Source: Pegoplata infirma
Lineage: Eukaryota; Arthropoda; Insecta; Diptera; Anthomyiidae
NCBI GenBank assembly: GCA_963921195.1
Contig: OY992537.1
Coordinates: forward strand, 20,668,642 to 20,732,641
Length of the DNA stretch: 64,000 bases
Direction of reading: 5' to 3'
The position numbers and the translations under genes are program-made. The notes under the pieces were generated by a model, which ran no database searches, was not told the origin of the DNA, and worked only from the letters and a program-made list of their open reading frames with translations. Shown here in pieces: positions 12,091 through 23,743 of this stretch (position 1 is its first letter; the number at the start of each line of letters is the position of its first letter).

Positions 12091-12395
12091 CCCAAGTAAC
12101 AATGTAATGGATCAGCACTGATCCGAAAAATGGATCGCTAACATTAGATCAGTTTTAAACGGACGGATACAATGTCATCCGAAAAATGGGTTTGTCTAAT
12201 TATATAGACCCATTTTTCGGATGACAATGTATCCGTGCGATTAAAACTGATTCTAATCATAGCGATCCATTTTTCGGATCAGTACTGATCTTTCAAATCT
12301 CGGATCAGTAGTGATCTTATTCGCATCAGGACTGATCTATCAAGTTTCGGATAAGATGTGATATATAAAAATATATCTAAACATTTTTACTCGGG
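12091..12395. mobile_element. CCCGAGT-type MITE, copy A
   Basis: A 305-bp element with ends CCCAAGTAACAATG and, inverted, CCCGAGTAAAAATG, flanked by AG at 12089-12090 and 12396-12397. Its interior is a hairpin centred near 12200, with arms of about 90 bp holding repeated GGATCAGTACTGATC-like palindromes and CCATTTTTCGGAT. A truncated relative lies at 27365-27526. Short duplication and CCC terminus are shared with 34032-34917. Confidence 0.8.
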
Positions 12396-14015
12396 AGATC
12401 AAAAATTTTGGAAAGCCTGCACTAAATTATCGTATTTTCCAAAAACTTTGAATAAGGCGAATTATCATATTTTAAAAACACATTTTTGTTTATTGGGTTT
12501 GCCAAGAATCTAGTTAAATCATTTGGATTGTATTTCTATTATAACAAGTTTTTATAATTTTTAATATAAAATGATATACACAAGTATTATGTTGTTTTCG
12601 ATGTGGCAGTACAGGACTGCAACTACAACTACACCATTGCTATTTGCAATTGAAATGGTTTCAAATATTTAGCTAAATTCGACACTATTCGGCCATGTAA
12701 TGCAAAAAAGAACAACCAGTACCAAGGGACTAGTTTTAATCACAAAAGCCACTGAGAAATTTTAAAATTTTATTCGTCAAAGAAATTTTGTAATTGGAAT
12801 TTGAGATCATTTTGAAATGGTGTACTGTGGCAGACATAGAGTATTTAGAAGCGCAACAAGTTGTAAAAATATATATATATACTACCAGTGTGATTTCCCT
12901 ATTCCATTTATGTTTACAGGCCGTACTTTTCCAGGAATTTTTTTTTAATAAATTACACTTTGCCAATTCTGTTACGCCCACTTTCGCTTCAATGTACTCT
13001 TTAATATTAGTATTATGGGTGTTTGCTTTTCATATACATTTGTAGGGAATTTTTTTTTTTTGGCCAAATATTATTTTAGTAAATGTTTACAGTATCAGAA
13101 AAGTGACATCAGTGATGTGGCTACATTTTTTTCTAAAATATATGGCACGATTTGCGAGTGTTTGTGTAAGGTTGCTGTCAACCTAAAACGTGCCTGCAAC
13201 ATTTTGTTGTCTAGATTTGTTATTGTTTTTAAACTAAATATGGAAATGAAGAAGAGTATGAATATAAATTGAATTGTCAAGCGGATAAAATAATATATAT
13301 TTTAAATAATAGCTATAGTAAACTTAAACTATCATGGGAAAGAATACAACTGTTTAAATTTTGATTTAGGGATAGGTCGAAATGAAAGTTTTGCAAATCA
13401 GGTGAAAAACTGAATTTTCTTTTCTCAATAGAATCGAGTCTGATAAATGCTTTCCTAAATATACATAAATCCGTTTTTTTACTTTGTAAAAAAATTTTCT
13501 ATTATAATTTTCCTTTTATTAAACGAAATTTTCATCAACTTATTGTTAGTTCTTTCTTCCCAAAGTCGATTTCTTAAACCCATATAAATTATTTACTTTA
13601 ATCTTTTCTTACCAATTTTCTGTTATCGATACATTAAAAAGTTTTTCATTTTGTTATCTATCATAAAGTTTTATTTCCAAATGATCCTTAGGGATTTTTG
13701 TTATTTTCTCATATACTAAACATGGACAATCCATTAGCCAAAGGCTATTTAACTAAATTTAAGTTTTTGTATTACAAAAGATTGAAAATTTCACAAAAAA
13801 ACAAAAGAAGATAGAGAAATCCCTTTCTTCCACACACAGTTTACGTAATTTTATCTGTAGTAGAAAATTAAAAATTCAAAAGAAAATAAAAACTTTCTTA
13901 AACTTTAATAACAAAAACTGTTAAAAAAAGTTTGAAGAAAAAATTTGCAAATTATATCATTTACACGTAGTAAATTTTATTTAACCCTTTTTTGTAATAC
14001 AACTAATACTACATA
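12396..14015. other. Unannotated AT-rich gap
   Basis: No gene, terminal-repeat element or array recognised over about 1.6 kb. There are open stretches of up to ~85 codons on both strands, but they overlap each other, match nothing I know and look accidental. Confidence 0.5.
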
Positions 14016-15975
14016 GGGTCAGTCTTAGTGAAATCAATCAAAAATAGCTAAAAATTTTCGTGACCCCCTCCGATTTTGATGAAATTTGGTTTAGTTGTAA
14101 CACTAAGTGATAAACTAATGCACACTTATTTTCAGCCCTCTAAGTAAACAGTGGGCGAAAACACGGAGGGTCAAAATTTCCCCTAAAATCTCCCAGTCGC
14201 GACACTTTGCACCGTAAAAACTTAATAAAGTTGGTTCTATTATAGCTAGAAAGCCCATTTTTGGTTTGTTTTGAAGCTCATAATATGCTCTACAAGACCT
14301 ACCATAAACAAAAAATTTTCGAAAAAAAATAAGGGTTACCTCCCTTATTTTAAGGTCGTGATATACGGAGGAGAAAATGGGGATGATGGTATCCCCCGAT
14401 TTTTTTTTTACTTGATAATCTTATAGAGAAAGTCCTAAAGAATATATTCTAAAATTTTTAAGTTGGGACAACAATGGGATCGCTCAAAATCAAAATTTTT
14501 CACAATTTTCCCCAAAATCTCCAAATCGGAACACTCTTTAACCTTAAAAATTTAATATCATAATTGCTTTTGTAGCTACAGAGCCAATTTTTTTTTGTTT
14601 TAAAGCTTATAATACGCTCTACAAGACATACAAAAACCAAAAAATTTTAGAAAAAAAGGAAGGGTGCTCCCCTTATTTAAAGGTCGTGGCAAAGGGTGGA
14701 GGAAATGGAGGGAAAGTATCCCCCGATTTTTTTTACTTGGGATTCTCAAAGTGCAAGTCCTAATGAACATAGTCTACAATTTTTATGTTGGGACAACAAT
14801 GGGATGGACCAAAATCAAAATTTTTCAAAATTTTCCCCCAAAATCATCAAATCGCGACATTCTTGCGCCTCCCATTGGAGTCCCAAGATAAAAATTTCAG
14901 GATATGCTCTCTGGAACTTACTCTTTAAAAAAAAACAAGGTAAAAAAAATTGGGGGATACTATCCCCCGATTTCCCCCACCCCTTGCCTCGATCTTATAA
15001 TACAAGAGGCACCTCTAATGTTTTTATTTTTTTTTTGTAATAGTAATATTGTAGGGCATATTAAGAGCTTTAAAACAAACCAAAAATGGACTTTGTAGCT
15101 ACAATACAGTCCATGATATTAAATTTGAAATGGGCAAGAGTGTCGCGATTTGGAGATTTTTGGGGAAATTGTGAAAAATTTTGATTTTGGTCGATCTGAT
15201 TGTTGTCCCAACATAAAAATTTTAGGATATTTTCATTAGGACTTGCACTTTGAGAATACCAAGTTAAAAAAAAATCGGGGGATACTTTCCCCCCATTTCC
15301 TCCACCCTTTGCCACGACCTTTAAATAAGGGGAGCACCCTTCCTGTTTTTCTAAAATTTTTTGGTTAAGGTAGGTATTGTAGAGCGTACTATAAGCTTTA
15401 AAACAAACAAAAATGGACTCTGTAGCTACAATAGCACATATGATATTAAATTTTTAAGGTTCAAGAGTGTTGCGATTTAGAGATTTTAGGGGAAATTGTG
15501 AAAAATTTTGATTTTGAGTGAGCCCATTGTTGTCCCAACTTAAAAATTTTAGAATATATTCTTTAGGACTTTCTCTATAAGATTATCAAGTAAAAAAAAA
15601 ATCGGGGGATACCATCCTCCCCATTTTCTCCTCCCTTTATCACGACCTTAAAATAAGGGAGGTAACCCTTATTTTTTTCGAAAATTTTTTGGTTATGGTA
15701 GGTCTTATAGAGCATATTATGAGCTTCAAAACAAACCAAAAATGGGCTTTCTAGCTATAATAGAACCAACGATATTAAGTTTTTACGGTGTAAAGTGTCG
15801 CGACTGGGAGATTTTGGGGGAAATTTTGACCCTCCGTATTTTCGGCCCCTGTTGACTTAGAGGGCTGAAAATTTGCATTTGTTAGTTTTTTACGTAGTGT
15901 AAGATCTTAACCAAATTTCATCAATATCGGAGGGGGTCAAGAATATTCATGATTGATTTCACTAATAATGACCCC
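14016..15975. repeat. Large ~2-kb palindrome made of ~330-bp units
   Basis: Left arm about 14016-14870, right arm about 15130-15975, outer ends GGGTCAGTCTTAGTGAAATC and (inverted) GGGGTCATTATTAGTGAAAT. Each arm also contains direct repeats at ~330-bp spacing: TAGCTAGAAAGCCCATTTTT near 14246 recurs as TAGCTACAGAGCC near 14575, each followed by CTCTACAAGAC, AAGGTCGTG and TATCCCCCGATTTTTTTT. So the structure is roughly three units forward and three reversed. The flanks do not give a convincing duplication. It may be a foldback transposon or a local inverted duplication. Confidence 0.8.
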
Positions 15976-16354
15976 ATAACAACTACTGCAAATATCAATG
16001 TGTGTGTATATTAGTGTCTTGGGGGGCACTAACTAATTTCTTATATGTATCTTTAATATACCCTATAGTCGGTTCTTAGGCAATCAATGGAATATTGGTT
16101 TGATGATTTTATTAGCATTGCCGCATCAAACTAAATCGCGGCTATGGAAAAACGGGATTTTTTTCATTTTTTTCGGATTTTTTAATTTCTTCAAAAGAAA
16201 TTTATTTGAACATTTTATACAGGTCGAAAGGTTTTTTGTAGGCCTTTTTAATGGTGTATCGGTCGTGTCCAAATTCGACTTCATTAAGTTCGTTATTGTC
16301 AAAAATGAATAATAGGTTGGGTAGTTTATATAGAGATATAATATAAATCATATA
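15976..16354. other. Short unannotated gap
   Basis: Nothing recognised between the palindrome and the next element beyond AT-rich sequence. Confidence 0.5.
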
Positions 16355-17261
16355 CACTCCGCATCATAACTATAGCCGCACCCTTGATTTAGTTGGTATA
16401 TGAGTTTAAAAAAAAATTGGACCTATTGAGTTACCATATACAAAAAAATAATAAAAAACATATATTACACTGTGCAACAAATTTTGGGTCATCGCATTGA
16501 GCCTCAATGCCTTCAACGCCATATAAAAGTAGACCATACAGTGGACAAAATCACCAAAGGGTTTTGCAAAGTCAGTTCGGATTTCTTTTTTATAGCCCAC
16601 TGAATTTTTAATTTTTTTATCAAAGGCGTTTGGAAAACGTCAAAAATACTATAATAAGAACACATCTGAGCATCAAAATATGATTTAATGTCTTCAGTGA
16701 AATTTTATGGCGGTTCTTTTCTTAGAACATTTTAACCCTCTAACTGCCATTTTAAGGGGTCATTTTAGTCCTTTTTCAAAAACTAAACACAGAAGTCTAA
16801 TAAAACGTCCATTTAGAGGGTTAAAATGTTCTACAAATATTTTCCTCATAAAATTTCACTAGGTGTTGTCAAATGGTAAAAGTTTGTGCGACATGCGCAA
16901 AGTGCTTAAAAAAGGTCAAGGAAAAATAATCAATGTTTGTTATTTTTTTTTACCAAAGCAGTGTTAAAAAATATCGACAAAAAACAGTGCAAATATACTT
17001 TTGATCTAAAAATTATGTTCTGATGTGTTTTATAAAATTTTATGATGATTCTTTTCTTTGACCAAATTAACCCTCTAGCTCCCGTTTTAAAGGGGCATTT
17101 TTGTCCTTTTTTAAAAGAAATACAAAAAAGTCTATAAAAAAGGCAGTTAGAGGGTTAAAATGTTTTAAAAATATTTTCTGCATCAAATTTTACTAGGGCA
17201 CGTCTAAGACAGAAAGTTCGTCCAGCATATAGAAAATGCTTAAAAATTTTAAAGTATTCAA

Positions 17262-17522
17262 ATTTTTTTTTTTTTAACGAATTTCCTGTTACATTCATTT
17301 TCGGCAGTAAAAAATTTCTTCTATAGTTTTACTGTTTTTCAATACAAAATAAGTGAATATTCAGTAATTTTTTAATGTTTTGGTTAGTCATTATAATAAC
17401 ATTTAAAATTGACTGCAATGTGTTTTTATTTTAAATGAAAAACAGTGGAATGGTTTTTAAATAAAATTTCATTTGTTTTAAGTGAATATTCACTGGAATT
17501 TACCTACATAATTTTTTGAGTG
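17262..17522 (-). mobile_element. Truncated copy of the CACTCAAAAAATTATG MITE
   Basis: Inverted partial copy of the element at 42331-42727: it ends on the right with CATAATTTTTTGAGTG followed by TA, and shares GTGAATATTCACTGGAATTT, the TTTTGGTTAGTCATTA block and TGTTACATTCATTTTCGGCA. The left end is lost in the loop of the large palindrome. Confidence 0.75.
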
Positions 17523-19777
17523 TATACTTTGGCCATGATCACCATATCAGATATCATAGGAAAAAGTCGCGTGATGCCGTTCTTGCGGAAATTTGTTGGT
17601 GGAGCAAAAATATATTTGAGGCGAAGAAGAATTAGGTGGGGAAAACACCTAAGCTTTCTTTTGAGTCAAAAAAAGGGCCCGATTTGACAAAAAAGTCAAA
17701 CAAGTTTTAGATTAAAAAAAAAAAACAATCAAACTATTTTTTTTTTTTATAATTTTTTTTCGCAAGATTGAAGAAATAGCGATCTTAACTGTTTGGGACC
17801 CATTTTGCTAAAATCAATTGGTAAGAAGTTATATGGATGAGAATAAACACTTCTTATGTTAAATTTCGACCCATCTAACTCAGAGAGTCCTTGACAGATC
17901 TCGTTGAAAAATTGTGTCCTGCACAGCTATCCAATAGGATAGTAGATCGGTATCAAAAGTTGTGTCAGTTGACACGAAACCCCCTTATATATTATTGATC
18001 AGTGATCGATTTTAAGACATTCTAGCGATGCCTGTCCGTCTGTGGAAATGGTTATCACGGCCAAAGTATTAAACAGATATAACTAAGACTTAGCATATTT
18101 ACTTGTTCTTGCCCTAAGTAGTTTGGTATTCCATTTGAGCGAAATCGGTTCAGCGGTTCAAAAGTTATGAACGAAAATATAAAAATACCTCGAAAATTGT
18201 GGTACATTCAACATAACCTAAAAACACAAAATGCTTTAATTCGGCTGCTGGTTGACACATGTGAACAGAATTGATCACCGAATGGTATTTAAACAAGTAC
18301 AAACGTATTTAAAAAAAAAAAAAAAAATTTCGTCGAATTTCTTTTTTTATCAAAAATTTTTTTTCGCAGTTTTTTTTTTGTTTTTTTTGCAAATAAACTT
18401 TTTACATCGTGGAGGGTATTAATACATTCGACAAAGTTGAATTTAACTTTGTTACTTGTTTTTTTTTATATTTCGGCCCAAAAAAAAATATAAAAAAAAA
18501 TTTTAATACTTTAAAATTTTTAAGCATTTTCTATATGCTGGGCGAACTTTCTGTCTTAGACGTGCCCTAGTAAAATTTGATGCAGAAAATATTTGTAAAA
18601 CATTTTAACCCTCTAACTGCCTTTTTTATGGACTTTTTTTGTATTCGGCTTTCATTCGGCTGCTGCTTAACACATGTGAACAGAATTGATCACCGAATGG
18701 TATTTAAACAAGTACAAACATATTTTTTTACAAAAAAAATATTTTCGTCGAATTTTTTTTTACCAAAAAAATTTTTTTTTCGATTTTTTTTTAAATGTTT
18801 GTTTTGTTTTTTAGCAAGTAAACTTTTTTACATTGTGGAGGGTATCAATACATTCGACAAAGTCGATTTTAACTTTTTTATTTGTGTTTTTTATATTTCG
18901 GCCCAAAAAAATAATAAAAAAAAATTTGAATACTTAAAAATTTTTAAGCACTTTCTATATGCAGGACGAACTTTCTGTCTTATACGTGCCTTAGAAAAAT
19001 TTTATGCAGAAAATATTTGTAAAACATTTTAACCCTCTAACTGCCTTTTATTTTTAGACTTTTTTGTATTTCTTTTAAAAAAGGACAAAAATGACCCTTT
19101 AAAACGGGAGCTAGAGAGTTAATTTGGTCAAAGAAAAGAATCATCATAAAATTTTATAAAACACATCAAAACATCATTTTTAGATCAAAAGTATATTTGC
19201 ACTGTTTTTTGTCGATATTTTTTAACACTGCTTTGGTAAAAAAAAATAACAAACATTGATTATTTTTCCTTGACCTTTTTTAAGCACTTTGCGCATGTCG
19301 CACAAACTTTTATCATTTGACAACCCCTAGTGAAATTTTATGAGGAAAATATTTGTAGAACATTTTAACCCTCTAAATGGACTCTTTATTAGACTTCTGT
19401 GTTTAGTTTTTGAAAAAGGACTAAAATGACCCCTTAAAATGGCAGTTAGAGGGTTAAAATGTTCTAAGAAAAGAACCGCCATAAAATTTCACTGAAGACA
19501 TTAAATCATATTTTGAAGCTCAGATGTGTTCTTATTATAGTATTTTTGACGTTTTCCAAACGCCTTTGATAAAAAAATGAAAACTTCAGTGGGCTATAAA
19601 AAAGAAATCCGAACTGACTTTGCAAAACCCTTTGGTGATTTTGTTCACTTGATGGTCTACTTTCATGTGGCGTTGAAGCCATTGAGGCTCATTTTTCTTG
19701 TTGCACAGTGTTATTCAACAAAAAAAAATAATTTATTCATTGTAGTTTCAGTAAAATAGTGCATTTTTCAACTTATT

Positions 19778-21041
19778 AGTGTTTCATAACTATAGCCGCA
19801 CTTAAACAAAATTAACAAAATTCACGTTAAAAAACAAAACTTAAATTAAAAAAAAGTTAATTAATAATGGGTAGGGCCTCCTTTATTTTGAATAAGTTCA
19901 AAAATTCTGTCGGGCATACTCTCTACCAAATTTGTCCGTATTTCTTCATTAATTGACCGCCATTCATCAATAACTGCTTCTTTTAAGTCAAATACACTTT
20001 GATATTGGCGGTTTTGTGCATAAACACGGCGGGCCAATATTCCCCAAATATTTTCGATTGGGTTTTGATCCGGAGAGCAGGCGGGCCAGTCCATAGTTCT
20101 AATATTTTTAGACTCCAACCAGTTTTGCGTATGACGACTTTTATGGACTGAAGCGTTGTCCTGCTGAAAAATTAGGCCCTCAGTGTTTGAACATTCAATA
20201 AATGGCACCAATTTGTCCTCTAGAACTCCAACGTACTCCAACGAATTCATACGAGTGCTAGGAAATGCCAAATCAAGCATACCGTCTGTGCAAAATGCTC
20301 CCCAGACCATTAAGGAACCGCCGCCGAAATTTCGTTTTGAGAAATATCGTGGTTCCTTCCGTAGATCTCTCCAGTAACTATTGAAACCATCTGGACCATC
20401 AAGATTGAATTTTTTCTCATCGGAAAAAATCACCTAAAATATGAAATATAGAAAAAAACAAAGATAAGAAAAATCGAAAAAAAAAGAAATCTTTAAACTT
20501 ACCTTGTTCCAGACGGTTTGCAAATTTGTTTTTGCAAACTCTAATCGAGCTTGTTTGTGACGAGGTAGCAGTTTTGGCATTGTCATTAGCTTTTGTCTTG
20601 TTATCGTTCCCGACTCCTTTAAGACTCTACTTATTGTAGAATTGGACACATTCAAGCCGCATTCATTACCAATCTCCGAAAGACTTATCATAGAATTGCT
20701 AGCAGCGTTAATAATACGGCGTTGGTCTCTCTCAGATAGCTTTTTTTTTGGACGCCCTGTTTTGTTCTTCCCGTATCCACTATTATTTTTTACAAAATTT
20801 CGGATAACTTTGTCAGATCGCTTAATTTTTCGTCCAATTTCGCGATAACTTAAACCACTTTCTAAAAAGGCTAAAATTTTGCCTTTTTCGACTTCATTTA
20901 AAAATTTACCACGTGGCATTTTGTTTAAAAATTAATAGAGGAACGAATTTTACCAAAAAAAAAAATAATTTGGTCACGAAACTTTGACTTGGACTCATTT
21001 CAACTGATTTTATTGAAATGCGGCTATAGTTATGAAACACT
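19778..21041 (-). mobile_element. Tc1-type transposon, apparently autonomous
   Basis: A 1264-bp element whose two ends (19778-19800 and 21019-21041) are an identical 23-bp inverted repeat beginning AGTGTTTCATAAC and ending ATAGCCGCA. It contains one minus-strand transposase gene with an intron. Exact outer bases and the TA duplication are unclear because the flanking bases differ (TTAGTG on the left, CACTGG on the right). Identical TIRs and an unbroken transposase imply a young insertion. Confidence 0.9.
19861..20919 (-). CDS. Tc1-family DD34E transposase, two exons
   Basis: Encodes a DNA transposase that would bind the flanking terminal repeats and catalyse cut-and-paste transposition into TA sites. 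Exon 1 is 20919-20503 (139 codons, start MPRGKF). Exon 2 is 20433-19861 (190 codons plus stop), giving 329 residues, close to the family's usual ~340. The 69-bp intron 20434-20502 has canonical GTAAGT and TTTTAG ends and joins WNK to VIFSDEKK in phase 0. Domains seen: first helix-turn-helix about residues 10-45 (SYREIGRKIKRSDKVI), GRPKKK hook near 55, second helix-turn-helix about 62-105, then the catalytic core with D144 (FSDEKKF), D231 (FQQDNASVHK) and E266 (DQNPIENIW); 34 residues separate D231 and E266. All catalytic residues and the frame are intact. The start was chosen for its match to the Tc1 N-terminus. No promoter was identified. Confidence 0.93.
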
Positions 21042-21219
21042 GGAAAATACAGTTATAGGACGCCGTTTTCTCAATTCAAACAGCTGATCGCTCAAATTTT
21101 CAAAAACAAGAGAACTGTTATAACACTGTAATATACCATAATAGGTTTCATAGAAATACTTCTTGAACATTAAATAAACCGAAAAATGCAATGCGGCTAT
21201 AGTTATGATGCGGAGTGTA

Positions 21220-21555
21220 TAATAATCTCTATCAAAACTAAGCAGACCCTTATTTTTCCGTTTGGCGAAATTCCTGCTAGTTCGGCTTGTATACGAAAAG
21301 CGAAAGCCTTATTTTTTCATTAGGTGGCAACCCTTTTTTAAATTTGAGATTTTGCAGCTCAAAAACAGGTAACTCTTATTTTTTCCCCCTCATTCCCATA
21401 TTCAAGTTTCAGGACAATCGATGGGTGCCCTGTGAAAGACCTTCCTTGTCAGTCTCGGATGTACTTGGCATGTCCCTTGGGAACACATCAAAGCTTTTCC
21501 CCCAACATTTTTCGGAACTTAAAAATTTTTAAAAAAAAATCCTAAAATCGTTTTA
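21220..21555. repeat. Dispersed repeat Z, copy 1
   Basis: About 21230-21430 matches, in opposite orientation, 43700-43960: shared blocks include GGCGAAATTCCTGCTAGTTC, AGGTGGCAACCCTTTTT, and CCCCCTCATTCCCATATTCA. No coding capacity recognised; class unknown. Confidence 0.7.
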
Positions 21556-22001
21556 GAGTCCCCGCAGATCAATGTCGGTGACGTTTTTTTCATACAAATT
21601 TGGCAAGAAAAAAACGCTCGACCGAAAACCGCTTGAATAAAATCAATTTTATTTTTGTGTCGGTTTCTCCCTCTGTTTTAATTTTTGATATGAAAATGTT
21701 GCCACAATTTTATAAATTTTTCGATTATTTTCGATAAAGTAAACAAAAAAATGTGATCTCTAAAAAAAAAATATTTAAAATTCTACAAAAACACAAAAAA
21801 AAAAACGAAACAATATAAGAAAATCAAGTTGATAATAAAAAAAAAAAAAAACAATAAAATTTAATTAAAAAATTTTGAAAAAGTGAAAAATAGTGTAAAT
21901 ATCAACGCCTGACAGAATTTCCCGCTACCGCCTTTGTTTTGCGCCTATACTCTATCGTGACCGAAACCGTCAACCGCACCGACATTGTTGTGCGGGGACT
22001 C
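21556..22001. mobile_element. Harbinger-like MITE (TTA duplication)
   Basis: A 446-bp element with terminal repeats GAGTCCCCGCAGATCAATGT (left) and GAGTCCCCGCACAACAATGT (right, inverted), flanked by TTA at 21553-21555 and 22002-22004. A TTA duplication is the usual PIF/Harbinger target, so the family call is an inference from that. The interior is AT-rich and non-coding. Confidence 0.7.
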
Positions 22002-22954
22002 TTAATGAATTTTTTACTCGAAAAATTTCCAAATTTTTGTTTTTAGGCTGGTGTCTAATTTTAAAAACGTTGCAGGACGCCATACAGTGGGGAAAAATGG
22101 ACTTTTTTTATCCAATTTTGCCTACAGGTCGCAATTCTTAACCGATTTTGATTTTTCTTTTTTTGTATTTTAGCTAATAAAATTCAGCATCGATCTGTCA
22201 TGGTGGATTTTTGAAAAAAAAAAATTCGGATTACTTTTTATATTTTCCTAAAGTTCAGAAAATTTAAATTTTTTCAGTTTTTTTGCAATAAAAAATGTAT
22301 TAGGCATGGGACGAATATGCTTTATGGACTAAATTAAAGGTATTGGAACCCCTTATCAACGACGTGATTAGTATTTTAAAATATATTATTATTTTGGTTT
22401 TTATAACCAAACAAAAATTCAAGAATTTTCACTTTTAAAAGCCTATATCTTTAAAAATAATGTACCAATTTCAATGAAATCTTTTTTAGATTAAAGCTTA
22501 TGTTTTGCTTAGTCATAATTGGTACACAAAATTTTTTGAAACAAATATTTTATTTTTTTGCTTAAATTTTACCTTATGATTTTTGGAATTACAAAATTAT
22601 TTTTTAGTCTGTTTAAAAAAAAAAACGTTGTTACATTGTAAATTCGAAAAAAAGAGTTAAACAATTTTGCAAAAATACTTTATATACCAATAATGGTTAA
22701 GAAAATGATAAGCTTTAATTTAAAAACAATTTCATTGAAATTGGTACATTATTTAAAATGATATAGGTACTTAAAAGTGAACATTTTGAAGTTTTCAGAT
22801 GTTTATAAAAACCAAAATAATAATAAATTAACAAATGCTATTAATGTCATTTATAAGGGGTTCAAATACCTTTAATTTTGTCCATACAGCTTATTCGTGC
22901 CCTGCCTATTAAATTTTATAGAGCAAAAATTCTAAAAAAAATAATATTTTCTGA

Positions 22955-23743
22955 ACTTTAAAAGTCAACTGGTATCAAAAACCAACAGCTTCAGGACGAT
23001 TAATCAATTTCCATTCAAAACACCCCAGAAGGATCATCATAAATACGGCATCCAATTTTATAAGACGAGTACTTCAAATAAGTGACACGGAATTCCATAA
23101 AAATAATAAAGCTAAAATAATAGATATCTTAAGAATGAATGACTTCCCAATAAAGACAATTAAAAATCTAATAAAACGTGCAAAATCAAAACAACAAGAG
23201 GAAAGAGAACCAAAACGATACAAAAGCATAACTTATATTTCTGGACTTTCTGAAAGATGGAAAAATTCTGATATTTATAACGACGAAAAGTTTGAATTAG
23301 CATTTAGGTCAGACAATACTGTGAATCAGCTGTTTAGCAAAACAAAATCTAAACTAAAAAAGGAAGAAAAATCAAATGTTGTGTATCAAATTCCGTGCAA
23401 TGGTGACGGGCCCAATATATGCGACAAAGTATACTTTGGGACGACAAAAACAAAACTAAAAACTAGACTATCATCGCACAAATCTGACCAAAAAGCAACT
23501 GACAAACCAATTGACCAAAAAACTGCATTAGCAGCCCATTGTGCACTAACAAACCACAAACCAAAATTTGAAGAAGTAAAAATATTACAAGAAGAGAGAA
23601 ATTACTCAAGGAGATATACATTAGAGATGCTACATATAATAAATGTTAAACCAGAACTCCGTCTCAATTACCGACAAGACACAGAAAATTGTGCACACAT
23701 ATATAGACAATTAATAAACAAACACAGACGATCGACAAATTAA
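22955..23743 (+). CDS. Penelope-like element C-terminal fragment: RT end plus GIY-YIG endonuclease
   Basis: One open frame of about 260 codons, truncated at the 5' side where it abuts the foldback arm. It has no proper start; the first internal Met is at 23135. The N-terminal part reads NWYQKPTASGRLINFHSKHP then NTASNFIRRVLQISDTEFH, the conserved end of the Penelope RT. The GIY-YIG domain follows at about 23375-23640: VVYQIPC, VYFGTTKTKLKTRLSSHKSD (the G-T-x-x-x-L-x-x-R-x-x-x-H core) and a later LEMLHIINVKPELRLNYR. In intact elements this endonuclease nicks the target for retrotransposition. The frame has no internal stop, so the insertion is fairly recent, but with most of the RT missing it cannot move itself. 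The stop is at 23741-23743. Confidence 0.9.
   Translation, partial: TLKVNWYQKPTASGRLINFHSKHPRRIIINTASNFIRRVLQISDTEFHKNNKAKIIDILRMNDFPIKTIKNLIKRAKSKQQEEREPKRYKSITYISGLSERWKNSDIYNDEKFELAFRSDNTVNQLFSKTKSKLKKEEKSNVVYQIPCNGDGPNICDKVYFGTTKTKLKTRLSSHKSDQKATDKPIDQKTALAAHCALTNHKPKFEEVKILQEERNYSRRYTLEMLHIINVKPELRLNYRQDTENCAHIYRQLINKHRRSTN

Larger units (their letters stand above)
16355..21217. mobile_element. Composite Tc1-type inverted-repeat element with nested insertions
   Basis: Bounded by a perfect 26-bp inverted repeat (starting CACTCCGCATCATAAC, right copy 21192-21217) with TA at both outer flanks (16353-16354, 21218-21219). The left arm 16420-17260 is repeated inverted over about 18500-19720. 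The arms carry hairpins framed by AACCCTCTAACTGCC and its complement (16735, 17069, and inverted near 18605, 19030, 19370). The loop holds a truncated MITE and reversed scraps of the ACAAGT repeat near 18380-18460 and 18830-18890. The right arm is interrupted by the Tc1 element at 19778-21041, whose own TIR shares its last 17 bases with the outer one. It carries no other coding region. Confidence 0.75.

Noticed and set aside
16406..16600. A peptide-like match GYKKEIRTDFAKPFGDFVH on the minus strand, repeated at 19577-19759 (plus) and, diverged, at 32193-32594
   Set aside because: The similarity stops where the repeat stops. Upstream and downstream frames differ, the reading frames are short, and the copies lie in inverted-repeat arms. 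Shared repeat ancestry explains it.
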